Positions 10,301 through 19,346 are shown, numbered from the stretch's first letter. The stretch is DNA of 26,668 nucleotides from Plantago elongata (GCA_036897095.1 JAYMSP010002051.1:1-26668), one strand, 5' to 3'. Made by a program: numbers and translations. Notes: a model not told the origin generated them from the letters alone.

Positions 10301-10810
10301 TTCTTTAGATTTTTTGGTTCTTACCCGGCCCTTTTAATGTTGGTCTCATAATGAGAAATAAAATAAATGAGGAAGTATAATTTATATATGGTCGAGTCAT
10401 GCAAAAGATAAGGTACAATATGTATATGGTCAATGCATAATAAGGTACAATAATAGTGTTCACATGAGAATATTTAAGTCCGTTATAAATTATGTAGCTG
10501 AACATTTGAGTGGTCAGTGGATTAAACCGTACCCATTTCGTCCCTTTGAGTGCGGAAGCAAGATAAAAATTAAGATGAGATCCTAACACGCAGAAATTTA
10601 CAAATAACAGATAAATAATAAAATTCACTGCTGAACAGAGCAAAGCCCAACAAACATAGTTAGAGACAAAGAAGAGATAAATCTGATACTTATAATCAAC
10701 AACATAATAACTAAAACTATTGATACTAGAATATATATAAAAATAACTATACTAAACTATGACTCCTATAACTAACTAAAATTTCAAAAATGACTTGGAC
10801 ATAATGAATT

Positions 10811-10825
10811 CGGTACAACTAATTT
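10811..10825. repeat. Target site duplication of SINE copy B
   Basis: CGGTACAACTAATTT, repeated exactly at 10918-10932; 15 bp is typical for insertions made by LINE machinery. Confidence 0.88.
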
Positions 10826-10917
10826 GTTTTTTTATAAAACGGTTAAAGGGTGACTCGAACCCCAACCTGTTAAATGGAGGTGGAGTGTCTTACCAACTAA
10901 GCTGCGCTTCGTTGTCC
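10826..10917 (-). mobile_element. tRNA-derived SINE copy B, 92 bp, best preserved
   Basis: This minus-strand insertion is bounded by perfect 15-bp direct repeats. On the minus strand it begins GGACAACGAAGCGCAGCT, has box A AGCTTAGTTGGTAAGAC and box B GGGTTCGAGTCACC at tRNA-like spacing, and ends AACCGTTTTATAAAAAAAC. The whole element is little more than a tRNA-like head with a short A-rich tail, with no long body region, so it is very small for a plant SINE. A retroposed tRNA pseudogene is the alternative, but two similar copies of nearly the same length in this window favour a family. Confidence 0.85.
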
Positions 10918-10932
10918 CGGTACAACTAATTT
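10918..10932. repeat. Target site duplication of SINE copy B
   Basis: CGGTACAACTAATTT, identical to 10811-10825. Confidence 0.88.
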
Positions 10933-11393
10933 ACTTATGATCACTCCTTCATTAGTACTACTATGCTTCTATTTACACTTTAACTGAACATTTCTCTTTA
11001 ATACTACTCCCCCAAGTAAATCTTAACTGAACATTTCTCTTCAACGTATCAAAGTTGGAAATATATCCCACTTAACGCAGCTTCTTTCAAGGAAAAACTG
11101 TTGCGACACTTTTGGAGATCTAAACCCAGAAGCTAATCTGAAACTTGTAATATAATAGTAATCCATCATCAGGTTCAGGTGGTAATTTACAACTTATAGT
11201 GAATCCAGTAAGTAATGAAGTTCATTTGCTATGGTCGCAGAATAACAGTCAATTTTAATGGTGCGTCTCGTCACCTCGAACTTAACACTCAGCTCACACC
11301 CTTTAGTTCGTGTGACTAGGCTGGAAACGTGTTAATTTGTGAAAGTTTTGTTGATAAGTCATTCTCGCCAGAACGGCTGTCTATGGCATATTT

Positions 11394-11649
11394 TGTACTC
11401 AATTTATTACAATATAGAAATTAAAAGAAATCTATATTAATAATAATTAAAGTAAGAGAGTGTGTATAAGAAATAATAAACAACTTATACTTATATAGAA
11501 AAATAGACTAGCTAATCTAATCCAACTAGGAAACGAAAATTAAATACTAAAAGATGTTTAATACAAAACACAACATGATAATATACTAAGTAGACTAGGA
11601 GATGAATTCTTCTTTAAATTGAAGTCGAATTTTGATATGTATCTTGACA
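11394..11649 (-). repeat. Possible minus-strand solo LTR
   Basis: Read on the minus strand the stretch starts TGTCAAGATACATATC and ends AGTACA. A TATATAAGTATAAG promoter-like sequence at about 11487-11500 is preceded by TCCTAGTTGGATTAGATTAG, a word pattern seen in Copia LTRs (compare 736-745 and 764-773). I see no flanking target duplication and no second copy, so it remains a candidate. Confidence 0.3.
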
Positions 11650-11668
11650 CAATCATCAACTTGCTTAA

Positions 11669-11859
11669 TAGTTAAATTGACTAAGTTTCATTTGTAAGCG
11701 AGTATAGGAAATGGTTTTAAATATTTTATTGATGGTTAAATTGACTAATTCCCATTTGTAAGTGAGTATAAAAATGATTTTAAATATTTTATTGATGGTT
11801 AAATTGACTAATTTTCATTTGTAAGCGAGTATAAAAAGTGGTTTTAAATATTTTATTGG
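11669..11859. repeat. Tandem repeat, three units of about 64 bp
   Basis: Units at 11669-11732, 11733-11795 and 11796-11859 each begin T-GTTAAATTGACTAA, contain CATTTGTAAG-GAGTATA and end GATTTTAAATATTTTATTG or GGTTTTAAATATTTTATTG. Units 2 and 3 are closer to each other than to unit 1. The unit has no coding sense. Confidence 0.9.
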
Positions 11860-12379
11860 TTAATGAAATTAGATCTGCCTCATGTTAAAATGTCGCCATA
11901 CCAATACCAGGCGGTATCTTCCCTTACTGGATCTGTTGGCTAATGATACCACCACCATAAATGTCAACCAATCTTAACTAGGCATGATAATTTAGTAAGA
12001 AATGTTTCCCCATTTGCTCAATTCTATATTTAGCCTTTACATAAGATATTAGTACTTGAGTTTTTTCTATTCCACAATTTTATAAATTTATTATTTTAAA
12101 TTCTTCTACAAATCTCATACACTAACATTTATAAAATATACTTTAATTTATCAGATTTTCATTTTTTATTAATTATTTCTTTTTTCCAACTATGAAAATC
12201 CTAAAATATATCTGAGTGAGACGTTCCACTACTTGCATCATGTACAGTACATAGTATCACACTGTAGTGCCATTTATAATTCCGAAAAGCCAGATCAAAG
12301 AAGTCACCACGTTCCTTCCTATATTATTAGTAATCATTTTGTATTATCTTTGACCAACTAACTTGATTGGTATAATAAC
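11860..12379. other. Intergenic DNA upstream of MYB copy 2
   Basis: No gene or bounded element is recognised. It is the distal upstream region of MYB copy 2. A palindromic TGTACAGTACA lies at about 12241-12251. Confidence 0.5.
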
Positions 12380-12381
12380 TA

Positions 12382-12608
12382 ATCCCTCCATCCGGTAAAA
12401 TTTTTTTTTTTAATTTTATACAACTTAAAAAAAGAAAATATAATATGTAGTTAAAAATGAGTTTAACATATAAACGTACATGTGGATCTAATAATGTGAA
12501 ATTAAAAATGAGTTATATTGTGAGGTTACTTTCGTAATGAAAATTTATATCACTTTATTGAGGCGTGAAAAATAAAAAATTGTTTCACTTCTAACGGAAT
12601 GGAGGGAG
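12382..12608. mobile_element. Stowaway-like (Tc1/mariner) MITE
   Basis: The 227-bp element has ends ATCCCTCCATCCGGTAA and, inverted, CTCCCTCCATTCCGTTA, and is flanked by TA on both sides (12380-12381 and 12609-12610). The CTCCCTCC-type terminus and TA duplication are the marks of Stowaway MITEs. It has no coding capacity. Its right end is 158 bp before the start codon of MYB copy 2, so it forms part of that promoter region. Confidence 0.85.
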
Positions 12609-12690
12609 TAATAAGGTAGTACACATCATACCAATTTGTAGTATTTACGTACAAAACGACACAAAATTGATTGTTAGTTTCAAGTGTGTG

Positions 12691-12698
12691 TATATATA
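12691..12698 (+). promoter_or_regulatory. Candidate TATA box of MYB copy 2
   Basis: TATATATA lies 69 bp before the ATG at 12767, leaving a short leader of roughly 40 bases if the start site is at the usual distance. It lies between the Stowaway element and the gene. Confidence 0.45.
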
Positions 12699-12766
12699 TG
12701 ATGGAGTGAGCTAATTGATCATCGAACAAGAATTAGATTGAAAAGAGTAGCTACTAGCAAGTAACA

Positions 12767-13690
12767 ATGGTAAGAACAACTTCTGTAGATGACAATGGAA
12801 TCAGAAAGGGTGCTTGGAGTAAAGAAGAAGATGCCAAACTCAGAGCCTATATTCAAAGATACGGTCACTGGAACTGGCGATTGTTGCCCAAATTTGCTGG
12901 TAATTAACTCTTTCAGATTTTAATCTCATTCTTTTCAAGTCACATTTGAGGAACATGCAATGATTCTGTTTCGGGTTTTTTTTACAGGACTTGCGAGAAC
13001 TGGAAAGAGTTGCAGACTTCGTTGGATGAACTATTTGAAACCAGGCTTGAAAAGGGGAAACTTTAGCCAAAATGAACATGATATGATTCTTAAATTGCAT
13101 GCCAATCTTGGAAAAAAGTAAGCTCAAAATCAGTGTAAAAATTTTGTAATTAAACCCCATTTCATTGTACTTATTTGATTTTGCAACATTTATGAAGGTG
13201 GTCTGCCATGGCATTGGAGATGCCTGGAAGAACTGACAACGAAATCAAGAACTACTGGTACGGACACATATCAAAGCGACATCCAGCAGGGAGAACTATT
13301 CTCAATGAGGAACTAGTTATCGAGCCGGCTGTGTTAGAGAACTTGTTACTTGAATCTTATGAAGTTCCCACTTCCCAAGCTAGCAGTAGTACTCATAATA
13401 GAGAACTGGTGGTTTCCCCACATAGCTCCTCAGATGATTCCACTGCAGAATCTGAGACACCGGATTTCTGGAAACGGCCCTTCGAACTTGATACGGATAC
13501 TTACATTGGGGAAAAATCGAGTTTCTGGACAGATCTGATGCATACTGAAATTCACGCTCAAGATAGTAATTTTCCACCATTTCTGGAGGAAGTTTTACTG
13601 TCTCCTAATGCCCGTTACAATGATTTCTCAAATTTTGATTATGCTGTTAATCCGTTTCTAATCCATTCATGGCAAAATGACAGAGTGTAA
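12767..13690 (+). CDS. R2R3-MYB transcription factor, copy 2
   Basis: Exons 12767-12899, 12988-13117 and 13198-13690 give 251 aa. Exons 1 and 2 are exactly as long as in copy 1 (133 and 130 nt); introns are 88 and 80 bp, GT-AG, in the same phases. R2 has W17, W37, W57 and the common [14 protein letters not shown] core; R3 has F70, W89, W108 and the [12 protein letters not shown] helix. Residue 49 is Thr where most plant R2 repeats have Cys; C53 is kept. The bHLH-binding signature is not matched in R3 (Asn and Ala replace the two later Leu, Glu replaces Arg). The C-terminal part shares FW--PF-LDTD, FW-DL and PPFLEE-LL blocks with copy 1 and has nine extra residues at its end. It is likely a nuclear transcription regulator of the same small clade. 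It looks the more conserved of the pair. Confidence 0.93.
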
Positions 13691-13902
13691 TTCCCTGTAA
13701 CATCAAATTAAGAAGGAGTTCATCATTTTTATGGTAACTTGCATAGTGGTTTTTAAAGAACCCAATATTACATGAAATTTAAATAGTCAAAGAGTTACGT
13801 AAAAGATACGGTTCGGAGAGACATCCCTAGTGTTCGATAGTGTTCGGTTGAATTAGTCGCATATAACAGATATCAACGAGAAATCGAAAAAAAAAAACGT
13901 TT

Positions 13903-13962
13903 GTGGCAGAGTAACAAACTAAGACACTCTGTACCTAAATGGTCACGAATTCGAGTTTTCCA
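13903..13962 (+). mobile_element. Possible tRNA-derived SINE fragment
   Basis: A box A-like TGGCAGAGTAACAAACTAAGAC at about 13904-13925 and a box B-like GAATTCGAGTTTTCC at 13947-13961 resemble a tRNA-derived promoter. The word TAAGACACTC is shared with SINE copy B, but the first part differs, there is an A-run before it and not after it, and no target duplication was found. Confidence 0.35.
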
Positions 13963-14026
13963 AATGGATGATTCATCCCGTGTATAGAGAACTATTGAAA
14001 TGGTGATTACATAGGCATATGACTTA

Positions 14027-14653
14027 GACCAGCCCCCACGGTGGCGTCGTGGCGCCGCCATCGGTATGCTAATGACGCGCTGTGACACCACGCCATGCCA
14101 TGGCGTTGTGTAGTGCTTGCCATCAGCTACTTAGCTGCTGCCAAGTGACCAACCCTATTTTTTTTGACCTTTTTATATTTTATCCAATTTTAAACACAAA
14201 TAACTCGAAAAATATAAATGTAAAAAATATATAAAAATTACCAACGGATTCGTCTCTTCGAGATCTACGAAAAGAGATCACTCTCGACTATTTTTTGATT
14301 GTTCCATCTCGAAATCATTTTCTTACTCAATTAAACTTAAAATTGTAAAATAACCTCTAAAATCACAATTGTATTAATTTCGACTTCTAAACACTATTAT
14401 AATATATTAAATATATTTTTAACAAAATAAATTTTTTTTTCAATTTTGAATCTTAATAAATTATAAAACAACTTAAAAAATACAATTTTATTCATTTCAA
14501 CATCTCGACAATCTTATAATATGAATAATATGTAATTAAAAATAAAAAAAATTAAAAAATTTCATAACGTGGCGATGACGTGACGACGACGTGTCACCAC
14601 TGTAGAAAAAACGCACGACAATGCGTCGTGAGGCGTCACAATTGCGGATGATC
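14027..14653. mobile_element. PIF/Harbinger (Tourist-like) non-autonomous element
   Basis: The 627-bp stretch lies between TTA on both sides (14024-14026 and 14654-14656). Its ends GACCAGCCCCCACGGTGGCG and, inverted, GATCATCCGCAATTGTGACG match at 13 of 20 positions. The subterminal regions are GC-rich with many GTGGCG, GACGTG and CGTCGTGGCG words in both orientations, while the middle is AT-rich. The TTA duplication and GA-C-CC ends fit the Harbinger group. No transposase is encoded. Confidence 0.68.
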
Positions 14654-14656
14654 TTA

Positions 14657-15380
14657 TCTTATCAACTACAAGTTAAATGTTTATTGACTAAGTTTATTAT
14701 GAAATAAGCTCATCGTGCTGATAAACTAATTGATAAATTCTCGCTAACAGAGCCTAATTATTTTTCCAAATTGGTGCAAGTTTTGAGATTTTTTTAAATT
14801 ATATTTGCACATTAAAACTTTATGCATATAATTTCTCACAAGTTGAATTTTTATTTTGCCAAATATTGAATAAGATATCGAAATTAAATTTGCAACAATT
14901 TTCAGTAAAAAGTAGTAAATCATAACCTTAATCTCAAGGAGGGCAAAACCGATCATTATTGATATGAATAAAATTATCTATTCACATGGTATCAAACCTA
15001 ATCAATAACCTCCCATATAGTGTACTTACATATTTTATTTGATTCATATTCTAATGCCAATTTCACAAGGGACCTTTTTCGTGCAATTATTTTTTATTTA
15101 ACATCGAGTCATTTTTAAAAAATAATAGTTAAAATTTTAATAAAATTATATTAACATAATATTATTAGTTATTTATAGTTTAAAAGTAATTAAAATTAAA
15201 ATTGAAAATGTTTGACCATAATAAATTATTAGTATGAGAAATGAATATTACGATAAATATAATTTTATCTTTATGAAAGATTATAAATTGTGAAAATTCA
15301 TATTGGTTGATACTCAATATGCCTGCTTCTGAGTCCCCATGTATTAGGCTACTAGTGAATGATGTGCAGGTGGAGCTAAT
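14657..15380. other. AT-rich intergenic DNA, no gene recognised
   Basis: No supported frame, terminal repeat or tandem array. The 70-codon minus frame at 14744-14956 is low-complexity and has no domain. Confidence 0.55.
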
Positions 15381-15386
15381 TGGTTG

Positions 15387-15654
15387 TTTGAATGGGAATT
15401 ATGATTGTTGGTTTAAGTGAATAAAATTGATGAATAGTAATTAAATTTTAATTGAATTGTAAATTTTTTATTTGGTATAAAATTAAAATTATATATAAAA
15501 TTAAATAAGTTGAGAATTAAGTGAGAACTAGATTGTAATTGAGTTGAGTTAGAATTAAATAGTAACTGAATTTTATATTAATAAATAACTAATAAATTTT
15601 AAATGTAAAATAATTTGACTGAATAATAATTGAATCAGAATCCTCATTTTCAAA
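15387..15654. mobile_element. Possible AT-rich MITE with terminal inverted repeats
   Basis: The left end TTTGAATGGGAATTATGATT (15387-15406) and the inverse of the right end, TTTGAAAATGAGGATTCTGA, pair well with one 2-base gap. The interior is almost wholly A/T with repeated AATTAAATT and AATTGAATT words. I could not find a target duplication, so the class is open. Confidence 0.4.
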
Positions 15655-16184
15655 GAAATCTAAGCCATGTTTATTATACTGCTGGAGTGGTCATTTTTTC
15701 ATTCAAATTAAATACTTTATAAAATAATTTATTTTTAATTAAAAACGGTCAATCAAATTCTAACCAATTATCCTCATTTGGGAGAAGAGCATACTATATT
15801 GCGAATCCAATATAACTGCAGGTCAGTTGGTGGGGCCTACCACCTGCTAATAGATCTTATTATAAGTGATGACTCATGACGGTTGAACCTTCACTAGATT
15901 GATTAACCCCAGAATATACTATCTATATACTAGTGAATATGACCTGCTGCTGTATTCACATGAATATATATAATACAAAAATTTATAAAATTTTAAACTT
16001 TTTAAGAGTCTAAAAGTCATGTAATATTATATATTAATTATGCATCGTTGTATGTAAAATGTGAATTTTTATGTATTTATAAATTAATATATTATTATAT
16101 ATTAATTGTGCGACTGAATCTTCCTGTATGAGACTCTCAAACTTTCCGAACTCTTAAATAATAGGCTTCTCTAATATGTAATTA
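15655..16184. other. AT-rich intergenic DNA, no gene recognised
   Basis: Nothing coding or repeated with clear boundaries is visible. The words TATATTAATTATGC and TATATTAATTGTGC recur near 16029 and 16098 as a weak local duplication. Confidence 0.5.
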
Positions 16185-16405
16185 GAGCAAATCTCATGAG
16201 AGGGTCTCTATGTATGTAGAGACGGACCATGTTACCAACAAAAACACTCATATTATTAATCAAACCACCTATTCTCGACATTGGAGTTTTTCATATTACA
16301 AGAACACTTATTTCAACATAGGTGTTTTGATTAATAACTTGGGTGTTTTGATGAATAACATAGTCCATCTCTACATATAGATCACCTCTCATAAGACTTT
16401 GTGTG
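16185..16405. mobile_element. Fold-back MITE with long inverted repeats
   Basis: The left arm (about 16185-16270) and right arm (about 16320-16405) are inverted copies over nearly their whole length. TCTCATGAGAGGGTC, TGTAGAGACGGACCATGTTA and TATTAATCAAACCACCT pair with TCTTATGAGAGGTGATC, TGTAGAGATGGACTATGTTA and TATTAATCAAAACACCT from the other strand. The loop is about 49 bp. AATTA words flank both ends, giving an imperfect duplication. A transcript would fold into one long hairpin. No coding sequence; Mutator-like MITEs often have such arms, but the superfamily is not proven. Confidence 0.72.
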
Positions 16406-17438
16406 CAATTAATTATATATTCATAATTTATTTTTATTTATATGTAAAAATGTCAAAACTAAATATACTACAATTAAAGGAAATTTAGAGGGTAAACCTG
16501 GGTGCTTTGATTATTATACTTTTTATATTTATATAAATCATTAAATTAAATATTAAGTGGCGATGGAGATGCAGCGTGAATAATAGTTATTGTTGAGGAA
16601 ATCCTCAGGGTTTGTTTAAATAAAATTAATCTGTCTATGAATAGTGTCTGAAAAGCTTAAATACTCCAAATCATCATCCCTAACCCTAAAATAAAAAGGA
16701 AATTACCAAAACGTCATAATACTAACCTACCGAATCTAATAAAATTCTCAGAAATTGCAAATAAGCCCCTAAAATCACAAAAATGCTATTTTAACCTCCA
16801 AACGATGTCGGATTGCCAAAATCCGTCTTGCGTCATGGCTAAGCCGAGTCCTGCTCAGAATACTGTTTTTGGTCACAAAACTTCGGCCCCACGTCCAAAT
16901 CAAACAATTGTTCGTCAAGGTTTAATTTCGACAGGTTTCGTTCACCATCAAAAGTATAAGCTCTAAGTTCAAATTATAGACAATATATAAATAAAACTAG
17001 AATAGAAGAATGGTGGAGAAATTAAGAAGCTAATTCGGTGCACTACCTACCTTGCACCTCTTGCCCTTTATAGTAAGAAGATGATCACAAGCATGTTATC
17101 TACTGAAAATGATATTGCCTACTTACTTTTATATTTAAAACTATTGTTATTAATATTTTTTTAAAACAATAAAGGTGATCCAGAACCTCCAATCTATTTA
17201 TAATTATAATATAACATTAATTCAAATTCATATTGTTTGACTCATGGAAATTAAGAAATGAATTCAAAATATATTGGTGTTAATTATTAAATATCGCCTA
17301 ATGTTATTGGTGTTACTAAGATATAAATTCATAAATTGTTTCATATATCATGTCTAACTAAAAATTGATAAAAGGTATTTACAATACGGACATTGTATAA
17401 CATATTATGTGTAGAATGATCATGTACACAACTCCTAA
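16406..17438. other. Intergenic DNA with a possible LTR-like patch
   Basis: No gene is supported. The part 16560-16960 is less AT-rich. Read on the minus strand it has a TATA-like AGTATTTAAGC at about 16657-16667, preceded by GGTAATTTCC and TTTTGGCAATCCGAC. This arrangement is seen in some LTR or gene promoter regions, but there is no partner copy and no coding sequence nearby. Confidence 0.45.
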
Positions 17439-17443
17439 ATATG
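17439..17443. repeat. Target site duplication of the Copia element, left
   Basis: ATATG is repeated at 23080-23084, directly outside the two LTR ends. Confidence 0.85.
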
Positions 17444-17998
17444 TATTGGAAACATAAAATCAAGTTATGTAAATTTGATGGATCAATCTGCAATTTAATC
17501 AAAGTAAGTTGCTAAGAATTTGAAATCTTGAGGACAAAAAGTGAAGGCGCGAAAAACGTTGAGGTCGTTTTTAACACAGAAGAAATACGGAAGTGTTTAA
17601 CAGAAAAACGTGAAGCTATTTCTTCAGGCAGAAAGGCAAAGGCGCTACACGATCTTATGATTTATGACGACAAAAATAGTTCGTCGTCTACCTGCAGAAA
17701 GAAGACAAAAGGCTCTGCAATTCCGACAGAGATCAGGCCTGAAATGGTACGAATTGATCGTGACCCTCTATTCCTTTATCAATGGTTGATGTTGCAAGCT
17801 TGATGATCAAGACCAAAAGGCATGCTCTTGTTAGTTGCAGTATAGTTTTGTGTTTTAGCAAAAATGTCTCAAATTGTAGTCAATCGTATTAAATGTTTTT
17901 TCCGTTTGATTCCGACTATATATAACCTTCAATGTAAGTGTTATCGACCAAGAAATAATATCAACTTTCCTTCCTTCATTACCTTCTACTTTCTAACA
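17444..17998 (+). repeat. 5' LTR of the Copia element
   Basis: The 555-bp repeat starts TATTGGAAAC and ends TTTCTAACA; the 3' LTR at 22541-23079 has the same ends. The start is TA, not the usual TG, in both copies. A TATA-like ACTATATATAACC is at about 17916-17928. The 91-codon frame inside it (17528-17803) is not conserved in frame in the other LTR and is not a gene. Confidence 0.92.
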
Positions 17999-18012
17999 TG
18001 GCACCAAAACCA
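17999..18012 (+). other. Degenerate primer-binding site
   Basis: TGGCACCAAAACCA directly follows the 5' LTR. It matches the initiator-Met primer site TGGTATCAGAGCCA at 10 of 14 positions, and the four mismatches are all transitions (T to C or G to A). It may be a decayed initiator-Met site or a site for another tRNA. Confidence 0.5.
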
Positions 18013-18092
18013 TCTCGCTAGCAATGTTATCCTTTTCTTTCTTGTTTAATCTCTAGTTCTTCTTCTTTAACTTCTTTTTCAGTTGTATCACA

Positions 18093-19048
18093 GTGTCTGA
18101 TACTCCTCCATCCAACCCTCCCACTCAAACTCCAGTCTCCATCTCCATTCCTGACCATGAAAATACCACCAACCCACTCTTCTTACACCATTTTGATAAT
18201 GTCGTTTCTGGTGCTACTACTTCCTTGCTCACCAAAAGTAACTACCATACCTGGTCTAGAGTGTTTCTTATGCCCCAGAGCATTAGAAACACACTTGGTG
18301 TTATCTATGTGACTGTTCCCATACCTGAAACAAATGAGGACATTAAGGAAGCTTGGAAAAGGTGTAACACTATAATCCTTTCATAGATGATGCATTCAGT
18401 TTCTTCAGAAATTAAGAGTGTACTCTTTTATGTAAAATTTGCTGCAGAAGGTTGGTCTAAACTCAAAAGGAGATACTCTCAACCCAATGATGTTCGCATT
18501 TTTCAACTCCAAAAGGAGATAATGACTTTATTTCAAAACAACTCCTCAATAACTGATTTCTTCACTAAGTTATCAGCTCTATGGGAAGAGTTGGATGATT
18601 ACAAACCTATTCCTTATGTTTTGTGATGTGAATCCACATGCAAAGTGTGTGAAGAAATGGAGAAGGTCAGAGGGCTTGATAAAATATTCAAGTTCCTGAT
18701 GAGTTTGAATGATTCCTATGACATGGTAAGGTGTCAAATCTTGTTAATGGATCCCAAACCTCCTCTTGACAATGTTTACTTGATGGTGTTAAGAGAAGGG
18801 TCTAAAAATCTTCAAGGGATAATACTGCCATGACATATGAGTCTGCTGCTATGAACACTAACTTTAAAAGGAAAGAAAAGAGAACTCTTTCCTCTCCTAA
18901 TTGTTCCAATCTCAACAATCACAATATTGAAACTTGTTTCAAAGTGCATGGTTTTCCTCAAAGCAAGAAGTCATTTGAGCAAGGGAAACTACAGAAACAA
19001 AGCTGGAAAGTTCAATGCAAGTTCAAAATCCACGGCAGCTCAAGCTAG
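18093..19048 (+). pseudogene. Copia gag, broken
   Basis: One frame runs from a GTG at 18093, where the start codon has probably decayed from ATG, with in-frame stops at 18384-18386 (TAG) and 18624-18626 (TGA). It carries the plant Copia gag pattern: NPLFLHHFDN, SNYHTWSR, then YSQPNDVRIFQLQKEI, ITDFFTKLSALWEEL and LNDSYDMVRCQILLMDP. After about 18820 the reading shifts by two bases into the zinc-knuckle part (18830-19048), where only NCSN...HNIETCFKVHGFP remains; the first CxxC of the normal CCHC knuckle is not complete. In the family this protein forms the particle and binds the RNA. It cannot be made from this copy. Confidence 0.85.
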
Positions 19049-19049
19049 T

Positions 19050-19346
19050 TCCATTAGTCTCACTAATGGACAACTTAATCAGCTTATGAGCTATGCACAG
19101 ACTCAAAGTGCTATTGTTGTTAACTCTGGTCAGCAGGTCAATGCCAATACTGAGCCAACTGCACTAAGTGATGGGAACCCTGAGCATAACTATGTAGGTA
19201 TGAAACTCACTGTAAACATCACATCTAATGGTTCTTTACATAGATGGATAATAGACTCAGGGGCATCTTATCATATTATTTATAATAAATCCCTATTTAA
19301 TGATGATGTTAAAGTTATCACTGATATTGTTCAGTTGCCTAACTAA
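19050..19346 (+). pseudogene. Copia protease region
   Basis: The frame carries LHRWIIDSGASYHI, with the retropepsin active-site Asp-Ser-Gly, after a Gln/Asn-rich linker. The frame differs from that of the zinc-knuckle part, so a frameshift lies near 19000-19050, and it ends at TAA 19344-19346. The same frame continues past this stop with KNVLCVPSFKLKLMS, the usual end of the protease region. The protease would cut the Gag-Pol precursor; here it is interrupted. Confidence 0.85.

Larger units (their letters stand above)
10305..11020 (-). repeat. Possible minus-strand LTR relic, interrupted by a SINE
   Basis: Read on the minus strand, the region begins after a purine-rich ACTTGGGGGAG (about 11009-11019), passes repeated TTAGTTA words and a TATATATAT stretch at about 10730, and then a TTTCTGCGTG...CTTGCTTCCGC block. 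This order resembles polypurine tract, U3 and R-U5 of a plant Copia LTR. SINE copy B is inserted inside it. I could not find a second LTR, a coding domain or a target duplication, so this rests on resemblance only. The 112-codon minus frame at 10305-10643 inside it has no domain and is probably chance. Confidence 0.35.

Noticed and set aside
10305..10643. 112-codon minus-strand frame
   Set aside because: Hydrophobic low-complexity translation from AT-rich DNA with no domain; it lies in a possible LTR relic.
17528..17803. 91-codon frame in the Copia 5' LTR
   Set aside because: The corresponding sequence in the 3' LTR is frameshifted and the frame is not kept, so it is LTR sequence and not a gene.
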